From the NCBI RefSeq assembly GCF_002895005.1, contig NZ_POWF01000010.1:53872-117871 (forward strand): 64,000 nt of DNA, written 5' to 3'. Under the pieces are notes generated by a model. That model made no database searches. It was not told where the DNA came from and saw nothing but the letters and a program-made list of their open reading frames with translations. Below are positions 34,734 through 43,714 of the stretch, piece by piece (positions within the stretch are counted from its first letter, which is position 1; each line of letters begins with the position of its first letter). The position numbers and the translations under genes were made by a program. The stretch is from Hanstruepera neustonica (GTDB lineage Bacteria; Bacteroidota; Bacteroidia; Flavobacteriales; Flavobacteriaceae).

Positions 34734-35801
34734 ATGCACAAAAACCCAAAGCTATATATTGCTCTAGCTTTAATTCCGCAAATACTGGTTGTTAAAGCCT
34801 TAACCTACATTCCTGAAATTGTTGAAACCTATTACAGTAATGGTCTGTATCAGTGGGTTTCAAAACTGTTTAGATGGGTTTTTGGATGGCTACCCTTTTC
34901 GTTTGGTGATATTTTTTATACGTTATCCATAATCTATATCATTCGCTGGTTTTTTAAAAATCGTTGGCGTATAGTTAAGGACACCAAAAACTGGCTAATC
35001 GATATTTTTGCAACCGTTTCCATTGTTTTTTTTGCTTTTCATTTTCTATGGGCCTTAAACTATCATAGGCAGCCATTACACAAGAATTTAAATTTAGAAT
35101 CAGATTATACAACAGAACAACTGGTTTCTGTAACCAAAATGTTAATTGATAGATCAAATGACGCTCATGAGGCTATTTCAAAAGATGATAGTGCTAAAAT
35201 AGAGATGCCGTACTCAAAAACTGATATACTAAAATTAGCGCCTGAAGGTTATCAAAATTTACAGCAAGAATATCCGCACTTGGCTTATTCGCCGTCCAGC
35301 CTAAAAAAATCTCTTTATAGCTTACCACTCACTTATATGGGGTTTAGTGGCTATCTGAATCCTTTAACCAATGAAGCACAAGTTGATAGACTTATACCAT
35401 CGTTCAAATTCCCAACAACGGCTTCTCACGAAATTGCCCATCAATTAGGATATGCTGCCGAAAATGAAGCTAATTTTATCGGAGCTTTGGCTGCCATGCA
35501 TCATGATGATATCTATTTTAACTATAGCGGTTACACCTTTGCACTTCGTCATTGTTTATATGAGGTTTACAAACGTGACCCAGATTTGTATTCTGAATTA
35601 CTAAATACCATTCACTATGGTATTATTAAAAACTATCAAGAAGTCCAACTATTTTGGGATTCCTATAAAAATCCCACCGAACCATTTTTTAGAAAAACCT
35701 ACGATAATTTTTTAATTGCCAACAATCAAACAAAGGGCATGCAATCTTACAGTTATGTTGTAGCACTGTATGTAAATTATTTTCTGTCCCAAAATTCCTG
35801 A
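34734..35801 (+). CDS. DUF3810 membrane protein, predicted zinc metallopeptidase
   Basis: 355 residues. Three hydrophobic segments occupy the first 110 residues (about 8-28, 58-74 and 90-108). The soluble part contains the zinc motif HEIAH at residues 232-236, followed by LGYAAENEANFIGALAAMHH, where Glu243 or Glu245 is a good third ligand. This H-E-x-x-H plus downstream Glu is the gluzincin pattern, so DUF3810 is probably a membrane-anchored protease facing the periplasm, though no substrate is known. PTTASHEIAHQLGYAAE is conserved in the family as I recall it. Promoter sits next to the start codon. Stands alone. Confidence 0.85.
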   Translation: MHKNPKLYIALALIPQILVVKALTYIPEIVETYYSNGLYQWVSKLFRWVFGWLPFSFGDIFYTLSIIYIIRWFFKNRWRIVKDTKNWLIDIFATVSIVFFAFHFLWALNYHRQPLHKNLNLESDYTTEQLVSVTKMLIDRSNDAHEAISKDDSAKIEMPYSKTDILKLAPEGYQNLQQEYPHLAYSPSSLKKSLYSLPLTYMGFSGYLNPLTNEAQVDRLIPSFKFPTTASHEIAHQLGYAAENEANFIGALAAMHHDDIYFNYSGYTFALRHCLYEVYKRDPDLYSELLNTIHYGIIKNYQEVQLFWDSYKNPTEPFFRKTYDNFLIANNQTKGMQSYSYVVALYVNYFLSQNS

Positions 35802-35882
35802 AATGTTAAAATAAAACAATTGGGTTTCTGTCCACATCTGATTGACTATCTTTAATCCTCAAAATTTCTAACCAACAATTCT

Positions 35883-38855
35883 ATGATTAAAAAACTCATT
35901 ATTCCTGTTTTTTTATTGTGTTGTTATTATTCGTCGGCACAAAAATATTTTCCAAAAAACGATGGTGTCAAAGCTGAAAATTCCAACTACACAGCCTTTA
36001 CCAATGCCACCATATACGCTTCGCCAACTGAAACCATACAAAATGGAACCCTTTTAATAAAAGATGGTAAAGTTGTTGCCAGTGGACAATCCGTTAACAT
36101 CCCTGATAATTCAGTGGTTTATGATTTAAGTGATAAACATATCTATCCATCTTTTATTGATGTTTTTACAGATTTTGGCATTAAAAAACCGCAACGAGCC
36201 GAACGTTCCAATTCCCCTCAATATGACGCGTCGCGAGAAGGCTATTATTGGAATGACCACATAAAGCCAGAACAACATGCTATTGAGCATTATAATTTTG
36301 ATGCTAAATCGGCTAAAGAATTACGTGAAGCTGGTTTTGGCGTTGTCAACACCCATGTATCTGACGGTATTGTTCAAGGTACTGGTAGTATTATTGCATT
36401 AGCTCCCAATACGAATGATGCCGAACGCATTTTAGACGATCATAGTGGCCAGTTCTATTCAACTCGAAAAAGTGTAACGTCCAATCAGGCATACCCTACC
36501 TCATTAATGGGAACTATTGCCTTGCTGAAACAAGTGAATTACGATGCTGACTGGCATGCCAAAGGTTTGTCTGAAGTGACCGATCGATCATTGGAAGCCT
36601 TTAATCAAAATAAATCATTGGTTCAGTTTATGGATGCAGGAAGCAAAATGAATGCTTTGCGATTTGATAAGGTTGGTGATGAATTCAGCACGCAATATGT
36701 TATTGTAGGTGGTGGTGATGAATATGAAATGGTTCAAGCCATCAAAGCAACCAACGCCACATTTGTAATACCAATCAATTTTCCAGATGCTTATGACATG
36801 GAGGATCCGTTTTTGTCACAAGCTGTTGGTCTTTCGGAATTACGTGAATGGAATCAGCGCCCTTCAAATCCAAAAGTTTTAAATGAAAACGGCATCAAAT
36901 TTTCCTTGACGACCCACGATTTAAAATCGCCTAAAGAATTTAAAGACAATCTTTTAAAAGCTATAGAATATGGTTTTGATAAAACAGCAGCTCTAGAAGC
37001 TTTAACAACAATTCCTGCTAAAACTTTGGGCAAGGAATCCGTTTTAGGGAAATTGAAGCCCGGTTTTTACGCAAACTTCCTAATCACTTCCGGTGATATT
37101 TTTGATAAGGAAACTACCTTATATGAAAATTGGTCAATAGGTGACAGACATGAAATCACACCAATGGATGCTATTGATATTCGCGGAGATTATACATTTA
37201 CTGTTTCAGGTCAAAAATATGAGGTCTCCATTTCTGGAGAAATTACAAAACCGAAATCCAAAGTTAAAACAGCCAGTCATGAACTGGGTTCCAAAGTTTC
37301 ACTAAATGATGATTGGATGACATTAATCTTTTCTGGGATTGATTCAACCAAACAGGATTATACGCGACTAACATCAAAAATCATTACAACCAACAACTTT
37401 AATGGCGTTGCTATATTACCGAACGGCAATGAGACTTCCTTTTATGCCACCAAGAATGTAAAAGAAGATGCTTCAGAAGATAAAAAGGACGATAAAGCAA
37501 AGGAAGAAAACACACCAAAAGTATTTCCTGTAACATATCCTAATGAAGCCTATGGTTTCACTGAATTGCCAAAACCAGAAACTATTCTATTTAAAAATGC
37601 TACCGTATGGACCAATGAGACTGATGGTATTTTAGAACAAACAGATGTCTTAATAAAAGATGGCAAGATTTCTAAAATTGGTCAAAATTTAAGCGCTGGA
37701 AACGCTCAAATAATAGACGCTTCAGGAAAACACCTGACTGCTGGAATTATTGATGAGCACTCGCACATTGCTACAGCTGCCGTCAATGAAGCTGGCCATA
37801 ATTCCACTGCCGAAGTCAGCATTGAAGATGTTGTAGACTCCGAAGATGTGGATATCTACAGAAATTTGGCAGGCGGTGTCACCTCTATTCAAATATTACA
37901 TGGTTCGGCTAACCCAATTGGCGGTCGTTCAGCCATTATAAAATTAAAATGGGGTGAGTCTCCCGACAAACTCATCTATAACAATTCGCCTAAATTCATC
38001 AAGTTTGCTTTAGGTGAAAATGTCAAGCAGTCCAACTGGGGTGATAATGTGCGTTCACGCTTTCCTCAAACCAGAATGGGCGTTGAACAAGTTTATATCG
38101 ATTATTTTACACGTGCTAAAGCCTATGATGCAGCCAAAAAAAGCGGCAAACCCTATCGTAAAGATTTAGAAATGGAAGTTCTTGCTGAAATACTCAACAA
38201 AGAACGTTTTATTACCTGTCACTCGTACGTCCAAAGTGAGATCAATATGCTGATGAAAGTCGCCGAGCAGTTCAATTTTAACATCAATACATTTACACAT
38301 ATTTTGGAAGGTTATAAAGTTGCTGACAAAATGAAAGCTCATGGTGTAGGTGGTTCAACATTTAGTGATTGGTGGGCTTACAAGTTTGAAGTTAATGATG
38401 CCATTCCTCAAAATGCCGCCATTATGCATAATCAAGGGGTTGTTGTTGCTATCAATAGTGATGATGCCGAAATGTCCAGACGTTTAAATCAAGAGGCAGC
38501 CAAATCGGTAAAATATGGTGGTATTAGTGAAGAAGAAGCCTGGAAATTTGTAACCTTAAACCCAGCAAAATTATTGCATATTGACAATCGTGTCGGTAGT
38601 ATCAAAGAAGGTAAAGATGCCGATGTGGTACTGTGGAGTGACAACCCATTATCGATTTATGCGAAAGCAGAAAAAACTATTATTGATGGGACAGTATATT
38701 TTGATATTGACCGGGATAAACGTATGCGTGACACTATGAAACGTGAAAAGAATGAACTCACAACCATGATGTTACAGGCCAAAAACAAAGGGTTAAAAAC
38801 CAAACCTATTGAAAAGAAAGAAGATGAATTGTTTCACTGTGATACCGTAAACTAA
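35883..38855 (+). CDS. Secreted tandem amidohydrolase-family protein (N-terminal half degenerate)
   Basis: 990 residues with a signal peptide (LIIPVFLLCCYYSSAQ). It holds two amidohydrolase-like modules: residues ~35-430 and ~565-975. The C-terminal one keeps the metal-binding HxH in AGIIDEHSHIATA, the TFTHILEGYK histidine and INSDDAEMSRR, and looks catalytic. The N-terminal one has YPSFIDVFTDFG where HxH should be, so it cannot bind metal in the standard way. A charged Lys/Glu/Asp-rich segment near 525-545 links them. Probable role: hydrolysis of cyclic amide or dipeptide-like bonds in the periplasm, substrate unknown. The next gene, 12 bp on, encodes another family member. Confidence 0.88.
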   Translation: MIKKLIIPVFLLCCYYSSAQKYFPKNDGVKAENSNYTAFTNATIYASPTETIQNGTLLIKDGKVVASGQSVNIPDNSVVYDLSDKHIYPSFIDVFTDFGIKKPQRAERSNSPQYDASREGYYWNDHIKPEQHAIEHYNFDAKSAKELREAGFGVVNTHVSDGIVQGTGSIIALAPNTNDAERILDDHSGQFYSTRKSVTSNQAYPTSLMGTIALLKQVNYDADWHAKGLSEVTDRSLEAFNQNKSLVQFMDAGSKMNALRFDKVGDEFSTQYVIVGGGDEYEMVQAIKATNATFVIPINFPDAYDMEDPFLSQAVGLSELREWNQRPSNPKVLNENGIKFSLTTHDLKSPKEFKDNLLKAIEYGFDKTAALEALTTIPAKTLGKESVLGKLKPGFYANFLITSGDIFDKETTLYENWSIGDRHEITPMDAIDIRGDYTFTVSGQKYEVSISGEITKPKSKVKTASHELGSKVSLNDDWMTLIFSGIDSTKQDYTRLTSKIITTNNFNGVAILPNGNETSFYATKNVKEDASEDKKDDKAKEENTPKVFPVTYPNEAYGFTELPKPETILFKNATVWTNETDGILEQTDVLIKDGKISKIGQNLSAGNAQIIDASGKHLTAGIIDEHSHIATAAVNEAGHNSTAEVSIEDVVDSEDVDIYRNLAGGVTSIQILHGSANPIGGRSAIIKLKWGESPDKLIYNNSPKFIKFALGENVKQSNWGDNVRSRFPQTRMGVEQVYIDYFTRAKAYDAAKKSGKPYRKDLEMEVLAEILNKERFITCHSYVQSEINMLMKVAEQFNFNINTFTHILEGYKVADKMKAHGVGGSTFSDWWAYKFEVNDAIPQNAAIMHNQGVVVAINSDDAEMSRRLNQEAAKSVKYGGISEEEAWKFVTLNPAKLLHIDNRVGSIKEGKDADVVLWSDNPLSIYAKAEKTIIDGTVYFDIDRDKRMRDTMKREKNELTTMMLQAKNKGLKTKPIEKKEDELFHCDTVN

Positions 38856-38867
38856 AAAACCAGAAAA

Positions 38868-40163
38868 ATGAACGTAACAAAATTATATACCATTATTGCT
38901 TGTTTTTTAGTAACAAGCATCATTCAGGCACAACAAGCACCTGCTCCTAAACAAAAAAAGGCTGTTGCCATAGTAGGCGCAACGGCTCATATTGGTAATG
39001 GACAGGTTATTGAAAACAGTATCATCATTTTTAACAATGGGAAACTTGAAACAGTTGCCGATATGACTACCATTCGCATTAACACAACCGAAATGGAAAC
39101 CATAAATGCTCAAGGCAAGCACGTTTATCCTGGATTTATAGCTCCCAATTCCACATTGGGTCTGGTCGAGATAGATGCTGTAAGAGCAACTCAAGACAAT
39201 GACGAAATTGGGCAAATGAATCCTAATATCCGCAGTATTATTGCCTACAATGCGGAATCTAAAATTGTAGAATCTGTGAGACCGAACGGTGTCCTGATGG
39301 GACAAATTACACCACAAGGTGGCCGTATTTCAGGAACGTCTTCTATCGTACAATTTGATGCTTGGAATTGGGAAGATGCCACTGTAAAGGTTGATGACGG
39401 AGTCCATATCAACTGGCCAAGTCCCTATTCCAGAGGTCGTTGGTGGTTAGGCGAACCTAATGTTTTGAAACCTAATGACAATTATCATGATCAAGTAACC
39501 GAATTGAGCGATTTTTTTGCAGCTTCAAAAGCTTATTTAGGAGGTAAAAAACAAGACAAAAACTTACTCTACGAAGGTTTATCGGGTGTTTTCAAAGGAA
39601 ATCAAAAAGTGTTTGTACATGTTAATGATGAAAAAGGTATTACCGACGCTGTTGAATTTGCTAAAAAAATGAAACTTGACATGGTCATAGTTGGTGGTTA
39701 TGATGCGTATAAAGTTGGTGCACTTTTAAAACAGAATAATATTCCTGTTATTTTGAATGGTGTTCATAGCAGACCCAACAGTGATGATGACGATTATGAT
39801 TTACCTTATAAAGCAGCCAAATTATTGGTTGACCAAGGTGTGCTCGTTGGTTTACAATCCGAAAGTAGAAATGAACGTATTAATACGCGAAATATTCCAT
39901 TTTATGCTGGTACTTGTGTTGCTTATGGATTGGATAAAGAAGAAGCCTTAAAACTTCTAACATCAAACACCGCTAAAATTTTGGGTATTGATGATTTTTG
40001 TGGAACTCTGGAAGTTGGCAAAGATGCTACCCTATTTATTAGTGAAGGTGATGCCTTGGATATGCGAACCAATATTTTGACAAGCGCTTTTGTTCAAGGT
40101 CGAGAAATTAGTTTAGAAACCCATCAAACAGAGCTGGCAAAACGATACTCCGATAAATACTAA
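38868..40163 (+). CDS. Secreted amidohydrolase-family protein lacking the metal-binding HxH
   Basis: 431 residues with a signal peptide (IIACFLVTSIIQAQ). Sequence around the first strand reads HVYPGFIAPNSTLGL, so the HxH found in active amidohydrolases is absent; it resembles the N-terminal half of the preceding 990-residue protein. The C-terminus has the composite-domain motif LGIDDFCGTLEVGKDATLFI. It may be a non-catalytic partner of its neighbour, or a diverged enzyme. Twelve bp separate the two genes, so they form one operon. A strong bidirectional terminator follows. Confidence 0.85.
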   Translation: MNVTKLYTIIACFLVTSIIQAQQAPAPKQKKAVAIVGATAHIGNGQVIENSIIIFNNGKLETVADMTTIRINTTEMETINAQGKHVYPGFIAPNSTLGLVEIDAVRATQDNDEIGQMNPNIRSIIAYNAESKIVESVRPNGVLMGQITPQGGRISGTSSIVQFDAWNWEDATVKVDDGVHINWPSPYSRGRWWLGEPNVLKPNDNYHDQVTELSDFFAASKAYLGGKKQDKNLLYEGLSGVFKGNQKVFVHVNDEKGITDAVEFAKKMKLDMVIVGGYDAYKVGALLKQNNIPVILNGVHSRPNSDDDDYDLPYKAAKLLVDQGVLVGLQSESRNERINTRNIPFYAGTCVAYGLDKEEALKLLTSNTAKILGIDDFCGTLEVGKDATLFISEGDALDMRTNILTSAFVQGREISLETHQTELAKRYSDKY

Positions 40164-40173
40164 AACGAATAAT

Positions 40174-40207
40174 AAAAAAAGCCTCAATTAAATTGAGGCT
40201 TTTTTTA
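40174..40207. terminator. Bidirectional terminator between the amidohydrolase operon and the T9SS cargo gene
   Basis: Seven A, GCCTCAAT, short loop, ATTGAGGC and seven T: stems 40174-40188 and 40192-40206. It lies between convergent genes. Confidence 0.92.
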
Positions 40208-40212
40208 TGTTA

Positions 40213-41385
40213 TTAATTTATAATGAGCTTTTTTATCTCCTGAATGTCATCGTTGTAAAACTTAATAACGTACAATCCAGTGGATAAATTAGAAACATCT
40301 ACCTGAAAATTGGTTGTTTCTAAATTGTACGAGGTATCTGAAATTAACTTTCCTTGAATATCATAAATCGCTATAGATAATTGATTTTTTAATTGACTAC
40401 TTGTGCTGATATTTAATATATCATTTACAGGGTTAGGATAAATAGTGAAATAGCTTGTGTTCAGATTATCAACACTTAACGCAACGCCGTTTTCTAAATA
40501 ATCGGGAATACCATTAGTATTGGTGTCATCATCTGTTGGATCTCCGTTATTATTATAATCCTCATCGATAGTTAATAATCCATCTCCATCGTCATCGTCA
40601 TCCAAATAGTTTTCTATTAAATCCCCATCCGTATCAATAAAATTGTGCATCGTTCGTCCACCTTCCATACTTAACTCCACAATAGTATCAACATTATCTC
40701 CATCATCATCATCGTCCAAATAATTAGCTATGGAATCCATATCTGTGTCATCATCCTCCAAATTTCCATTTTCATTGACATCTTCCTCTAAATCTATGAC
40801 ACCATCATTATCGGAATCTAAACAATCAACAGCAATAAGTTCTAACTCTACTATTCTATAACAACCATTAACTAAATCTTCTCCCCTGACATACAGTATT
40901 TGATTGGCAACAGCGTTAATATAAGTAAGAGGGAGTGCGTTAATATTATTTACTGCATTGCTATAAGTTTCATGAAAAGTGAGTGTGACATCGACGGTAC
41001 CATTCAGTATTTCGGTAACTTTAGAACTTAAATCAAACTCAGTAAAGCCAATATCTGTACAAGCTTCTAAAGGTGATGGCTCAACAATATCAATATAAGC
41101 TACCATAAAGCACACAATGCTCGAAACGGTAATAGAACCTGAAATTGAATATTCTACGCAATATATCTCACCAGGAATACCATTAGTAACTGAACCTGTT
41201 ATTGGGTCTATTGTAACTGCATCAACAGGTGTTGGGTTAAAAGTGAACCTACCTCCAGTATCACCTGTTATGGTTGCTATGGCACCATCACAAGTTGGTG
41301 TCATAAAAAACGAAACATCTTGAGCATAAGAAAAAATAAATAATGCGGGAAGTATTAAAAAATAAAAAAGTAATTTTGATTTCAT
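40213..41385 (-). CDS. Type IX secretion cargo protein with Asp-rich calcium-type repeats
   Basis: 390 residues. Signal peptide (LLFYFLILPALFIFSYA). Residues ~25-190 resemble the beta-rich modules of secreted flavobacterial adhesins (CTDIGFTEFDLSSKV). From about residue 190 to 300 runs a ladder of Asp/Asn motifs (DSDNDGVIDLEEDVNENGN, NYLDDDDDGD, DTDGDLIENYL) of thrombospondin type-3 style that should bind calcium. The last 80 residues form a type A sorting domain (YFTIYPNPVNDILNIS ... LSTGLYVIKF), so it is sent through the type IX system to the surface. Functionally unknown; adhesin-like. Confidence 0.87.
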   Translation of the reverse strand: MKSKLLFYFLILPALFIFSYAQDVSFFMTPTCDGAIATITGDTGGRFTFNPTPVDAVTIDPITGSVTNGIPGEIYCVEYSISGSITVSSIVCFMVAYIDIVEPSPLEACTDIGFTEFDLSSKVTEILNGTVDVTLTFHETYSNAVNNINALPLTYINAVANQILYVRGEDLVNGCYRIVELELIAVDCLDSDNDGVIDLEEDVNENGNLEDDDTDMDSIANYLDDDDDGDNVDTIVELSMEGGRTMHNFIDTDGDLIENYLDDDDDGDGLLTIDEDYNNNGDPTDDDTNTNGIPDYLENGVALSVDNLNTSYFTIYPNPVNDILNISTSSQLKNQLSIAIYDIQGKLISDTSYNLETTNFQVDVSNLSTGLYVIKFYNDDIQEIKKLIIN

Positions 41386-41417
41386 TTTTAGGCAATTAGT
41401 ACTTAAAGATAGTCATA

Positions 41418-42218
41418 ATGACTTATAAATCAATAAAAAGCACCCAAAACCCATTTATTAAAGAGCTTTTTCAACTCAAGGAAAAATCGCGTACCAGAAA
41501 ACAATCTGGTCAATTTTTAATTGAGGGTGTTCGCGAAATAACACTTGCCATAAAAGGTGGCTATGATATATCACACATTTTATTTCTGCCTGAATTAATA
41601 TCGGAACAAGCTGTAAACGAACTAACAAGCAAGTCCATGGAACTTATTGAAATTTCTAAAGAGGTCTATCAAAAATTAGCGCATCGGGATACAACGGAAG
41701 GTGTTTTGGCAGTAGCAAAATTTAAGGAACATGAAATTGATAATCTCACATTCAACTCCAAAAATCCATTAATATTAGTAGCAGAAGCTCCTGAAAAACC
41801 GGGTAATATAGGTGCGCTATTACGCACGGCCGATGCTGCCAATTTGGATGCTGTAATTATTGCCAATCCTAAAACCGATTTATACAACCCGAATATTATA
41901 CGGTCTAGTGTAGGCTGTATATTTACGAATCAAATTGCGACTGGAACCACTTCTGAAATTATTCAGTTTTTGAAAAAAAACAACATCCATATTTATTGTG
42001 CGGCTCTGCAGGCCTCAAAAGATTATCATACCCAAGATTATACAAAACCAACGGCTATTGTCGTAGGAACAGAAGCCACTGGATTAAGTAACGAATGGCT
42101 TCAAGAATCTACCCAAAATATTATTATCCCTATGCAGGGAGAAATAGACTCCATGAATGTGTCAGTTGCCGCTGGAATTCTTATTTTTGAAGCCAAAAGA
42201 CATCGCGATTTCAAATAA
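41418..42218 (+). CDS. SPOUT (TrmH/SpoU) RNA 2'-O-methyltransferase
   Basis: 266 residues. The N-terminal substrate-binding part (SGQFLIEGVREI) precedes the SPOUT knot: EAPEKPGNIGALLRTADAAN (motif 1, with the Asn-x-Gly-(A/S)-x-x-R catalytic signature), IVVGTEATGLSNEWL (motif 2) and IPMQGEIDSMNVSVAAGIL (motif 3). It adds a methyl group from SAM to a ribose 2'-OH in rRNA or tRNA. RlmB or TrmH-like sites cannot be told apart by eye. Only 32 bp separate its start from the divergent cargo gene; it precedes the M48 protease by 5 bp. Confidence 0.92.
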   Translation: MTYKSIKSTQNPFIKELFQLKEKSRTRKQSGQFLIEGVREITLAIKGGYDISHILFLPELISEQAVNELTSKSMELIEISKEVYQKLAHRDTTEGVLAVAKFKEHEIDNLTFNSKNPLILVAEAPEKPGNIGALLRTADAANLDAVIIANPKTDLYNPNIIRSSVGCIFTNQIATGTTSEIIQFLKKNNIHIYCAALQASKDYHTQDYTKPTAIVVGTEATGLSNEWLQESTQNIIIPMQGEIDSMNVSVAAGILIFEAKRHRDFK

Positions 42219-42223
42219 TTATC

Positions 42224-43459
42224 ATGACTGCCAATACGCTTTTTTGGATTATCATAGCCATTATTGTTCTCAATTTTATCATTGACAAAATATTGGATGC
42301 TTTGAATGCCAAACACTTTAATGACAATCTTCCCGAAGCCATAAATGATGTTTATGATGATACTGAATACAAAAAATCACAAGCCTATAAACTGACCAAT
42401 TATAAATTCGGAATTATTACCTCAACATTTTCATTGCTATTAACACTGGCATTTTTGTTTTTAGATGGGTTTGAGTATGTTGATAATATCGCCAGAAACT
42501 ATTCTGAAAATCCTATTTTGATTGCTTTAATATTTTTTGGAATCATCATGATTGGCAGCGATATACTCACAACCCTGTTTTCATACTATAAAACTTTTGT
42601 CATTGAAGAACGTTTCGGATTCAATAAAACCACAAAAAAGACGTTTATTCTAGACAAAATTAAAGGTTGGGTTATGATGGGCATTTTGGGTGGTGGAATA
42701 TTAGCGGCCATTATCTGGTTCTATAATGCTACTGGTATTTATTTCTGGCTATATGCTTGGGGATTGGTAACCGTATTTACGGTGTTTATGAATATGTTTT
42801 ATTCCCGTCTAATAGTTCCCTTATTCAATAAACAAGCACCCTTGGAAGCCGGTGATTTGCGTGATAAAATTTCAGCTTATGCTGAAACGGTCGGTTTTAA
42901 GTTGAACAAGATTTTTGTTATTGATGGCTCCAAAAGAAGTACCAAAGCCAATGCCTATTTTTCAGGTTTTGGCAGTGAAAAACGGGTTACGTTATACGAC
43001 ACCTTAATTAATGATTTAGATGAAGAGGAAATAGTAGCTGTATTGGCTCATGAAGTGGGGCACTATAAAAGAAACCACATCATTTTCAACTTAATAAGCT
43101 CTATTGTATTAACGGGATTGACTTTATATATACTATCCATTTTTATATCCAATCCGGTATTATCGAATGCATTGGGAGTTGAAATACCAAGTTTCCATAT
43201 TGGATTGATTGCTTTTGGATTGTTATATTCGCCTATATCAGAAATTACAGGATTAATCATGAATTGGTTTTCTCGAAAGTTTGAATATCAAGCAGATAAT
43301 TATGCGAAAGAAACCTATAAAGCAGAACCACTGATTACTTCATTAAAGAAGTTATCTAAAAATAGTTTAAGTAACTTAACACCACATCCTGCTTATGTGT
43401 TTATGCATTACTCTCACCCAACTTTATTGGATAGAATAAATAACCTCAAAAAACACTAA
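42224..43459 (+). CDS. M48 (Ste24/HtpX-type) integral membrane metallopeptidase
   Basis: 411 residues with about seven membrane helices. The zinc motif HEVGH is at residues 276-280 in VAVLAHEVGHYKRNH, with the third ligand in the later NWFSRKFEYQADNYAKE. IDGSKRSTKANAYFSG is the Ste24 signature. N-terminal helices at 4-20, 60-80, 98-118 and 142-165 match CAAX prenyl protease-like topology. In bacteria such enzymes degrade damaged or clogged membrane proteins. It is 5 bp after the methyltransferase gene, and a small gene follows by 3 bp. Confidence 0.93.
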   Translation: MTANTLFWIIIAIIVLNFIIDKILDALNAKHFNDNLPEAINDVYDDTEYKKSQAYKLTNYKFGIITSTFSLLLTLAFLFLDGFEYVDNIARNYSENPILIALIFFGIIMIGSDILTTLFSYYKTFVIEERFGFNKTTKKTFILDKIKGWVMMGILGGGILAAIIWFYNATGIYFWLYAWGLVTVFTVFMNMFYSRLIVPLFNKQAPLEAGDLRDKISAYAETVGFKLNKIFVIDGSKRSTKANAYFSGFGSEKRVTLYDTLINDLDEEEIVAVLAHEVGHYKRNHIIFNLISSIVLTGLTLYILSIFISNPVLSNALGVEIPSFHIGLIAFGLLYSPISEITGLIMNWFSRKFEYQADNYAKETYKAEPLITSLKKLSKNSLSNLTPHPAYVFMHYSHPTLLDRINNLKKH

Positions 43460-43462
43460 CAA

Positions 43463-43708
43463 ATGCATCAAATAAAACTTATTTGGGACTTTAGAGGCCC
43501 AAACTCTATTCAAACAGCCAGTCATCATGCCATTCATTTAAAGGAATATGTAGCTATTGAAAAATTAGAGTTAGGCATCACAGGTTATGAGGTTATTTCA
43601 GAAATGCATAGTATTGCTTATTTGGTGGTGAATGAGACCGACATGAAAACGGTTCGAGATGCTTTAAAACCGCATCGAGGACAGCTTTACAATAGTCAAA
43701 AAGAATAA
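43463..43708 (+). CDS. Conserved small protein, function unknown
   Basis: 81 residues, no signal peptide. It begins HQIKLIWDFRGPNSIQTASHHAIHL and ends DALKPHRGQLYNSQKE, with several His and Arg residues. Composition is like its neighbours, the gene starts 3 bp after the M48 stop and the reading frame is intact, so I treat it as real. The alternation of strands and helices suggests a small alpha/beta fold. No named family is recognised with confidence. Six bp separate its end from the convergent hydroxylase gene. Confidence 0.72.
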   Translation: MHQIKLIWDFRGPNSIQTASHHAIHLKEYVAIEKLELGITGYEVISEMHSIAYLVVNETDMKTVRDALKPHRGQLYNSQKE

Positions 43709-43714
43709 ACTGAA

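Noticed and set aside
38856..38867. Frameshift joining the two amidohydrolase genes
   Set aside because: The second gene has its own start and signal peptide, so they are separate proteins.
40500..40800. Short repeats in the Asp-rich part considered as a CRISPR-like or tandem DNA array
   Set aside because: They are codon-level repeats (GAT/GAC runs) in the coding frame of the type IX protein, with unequal spacing.
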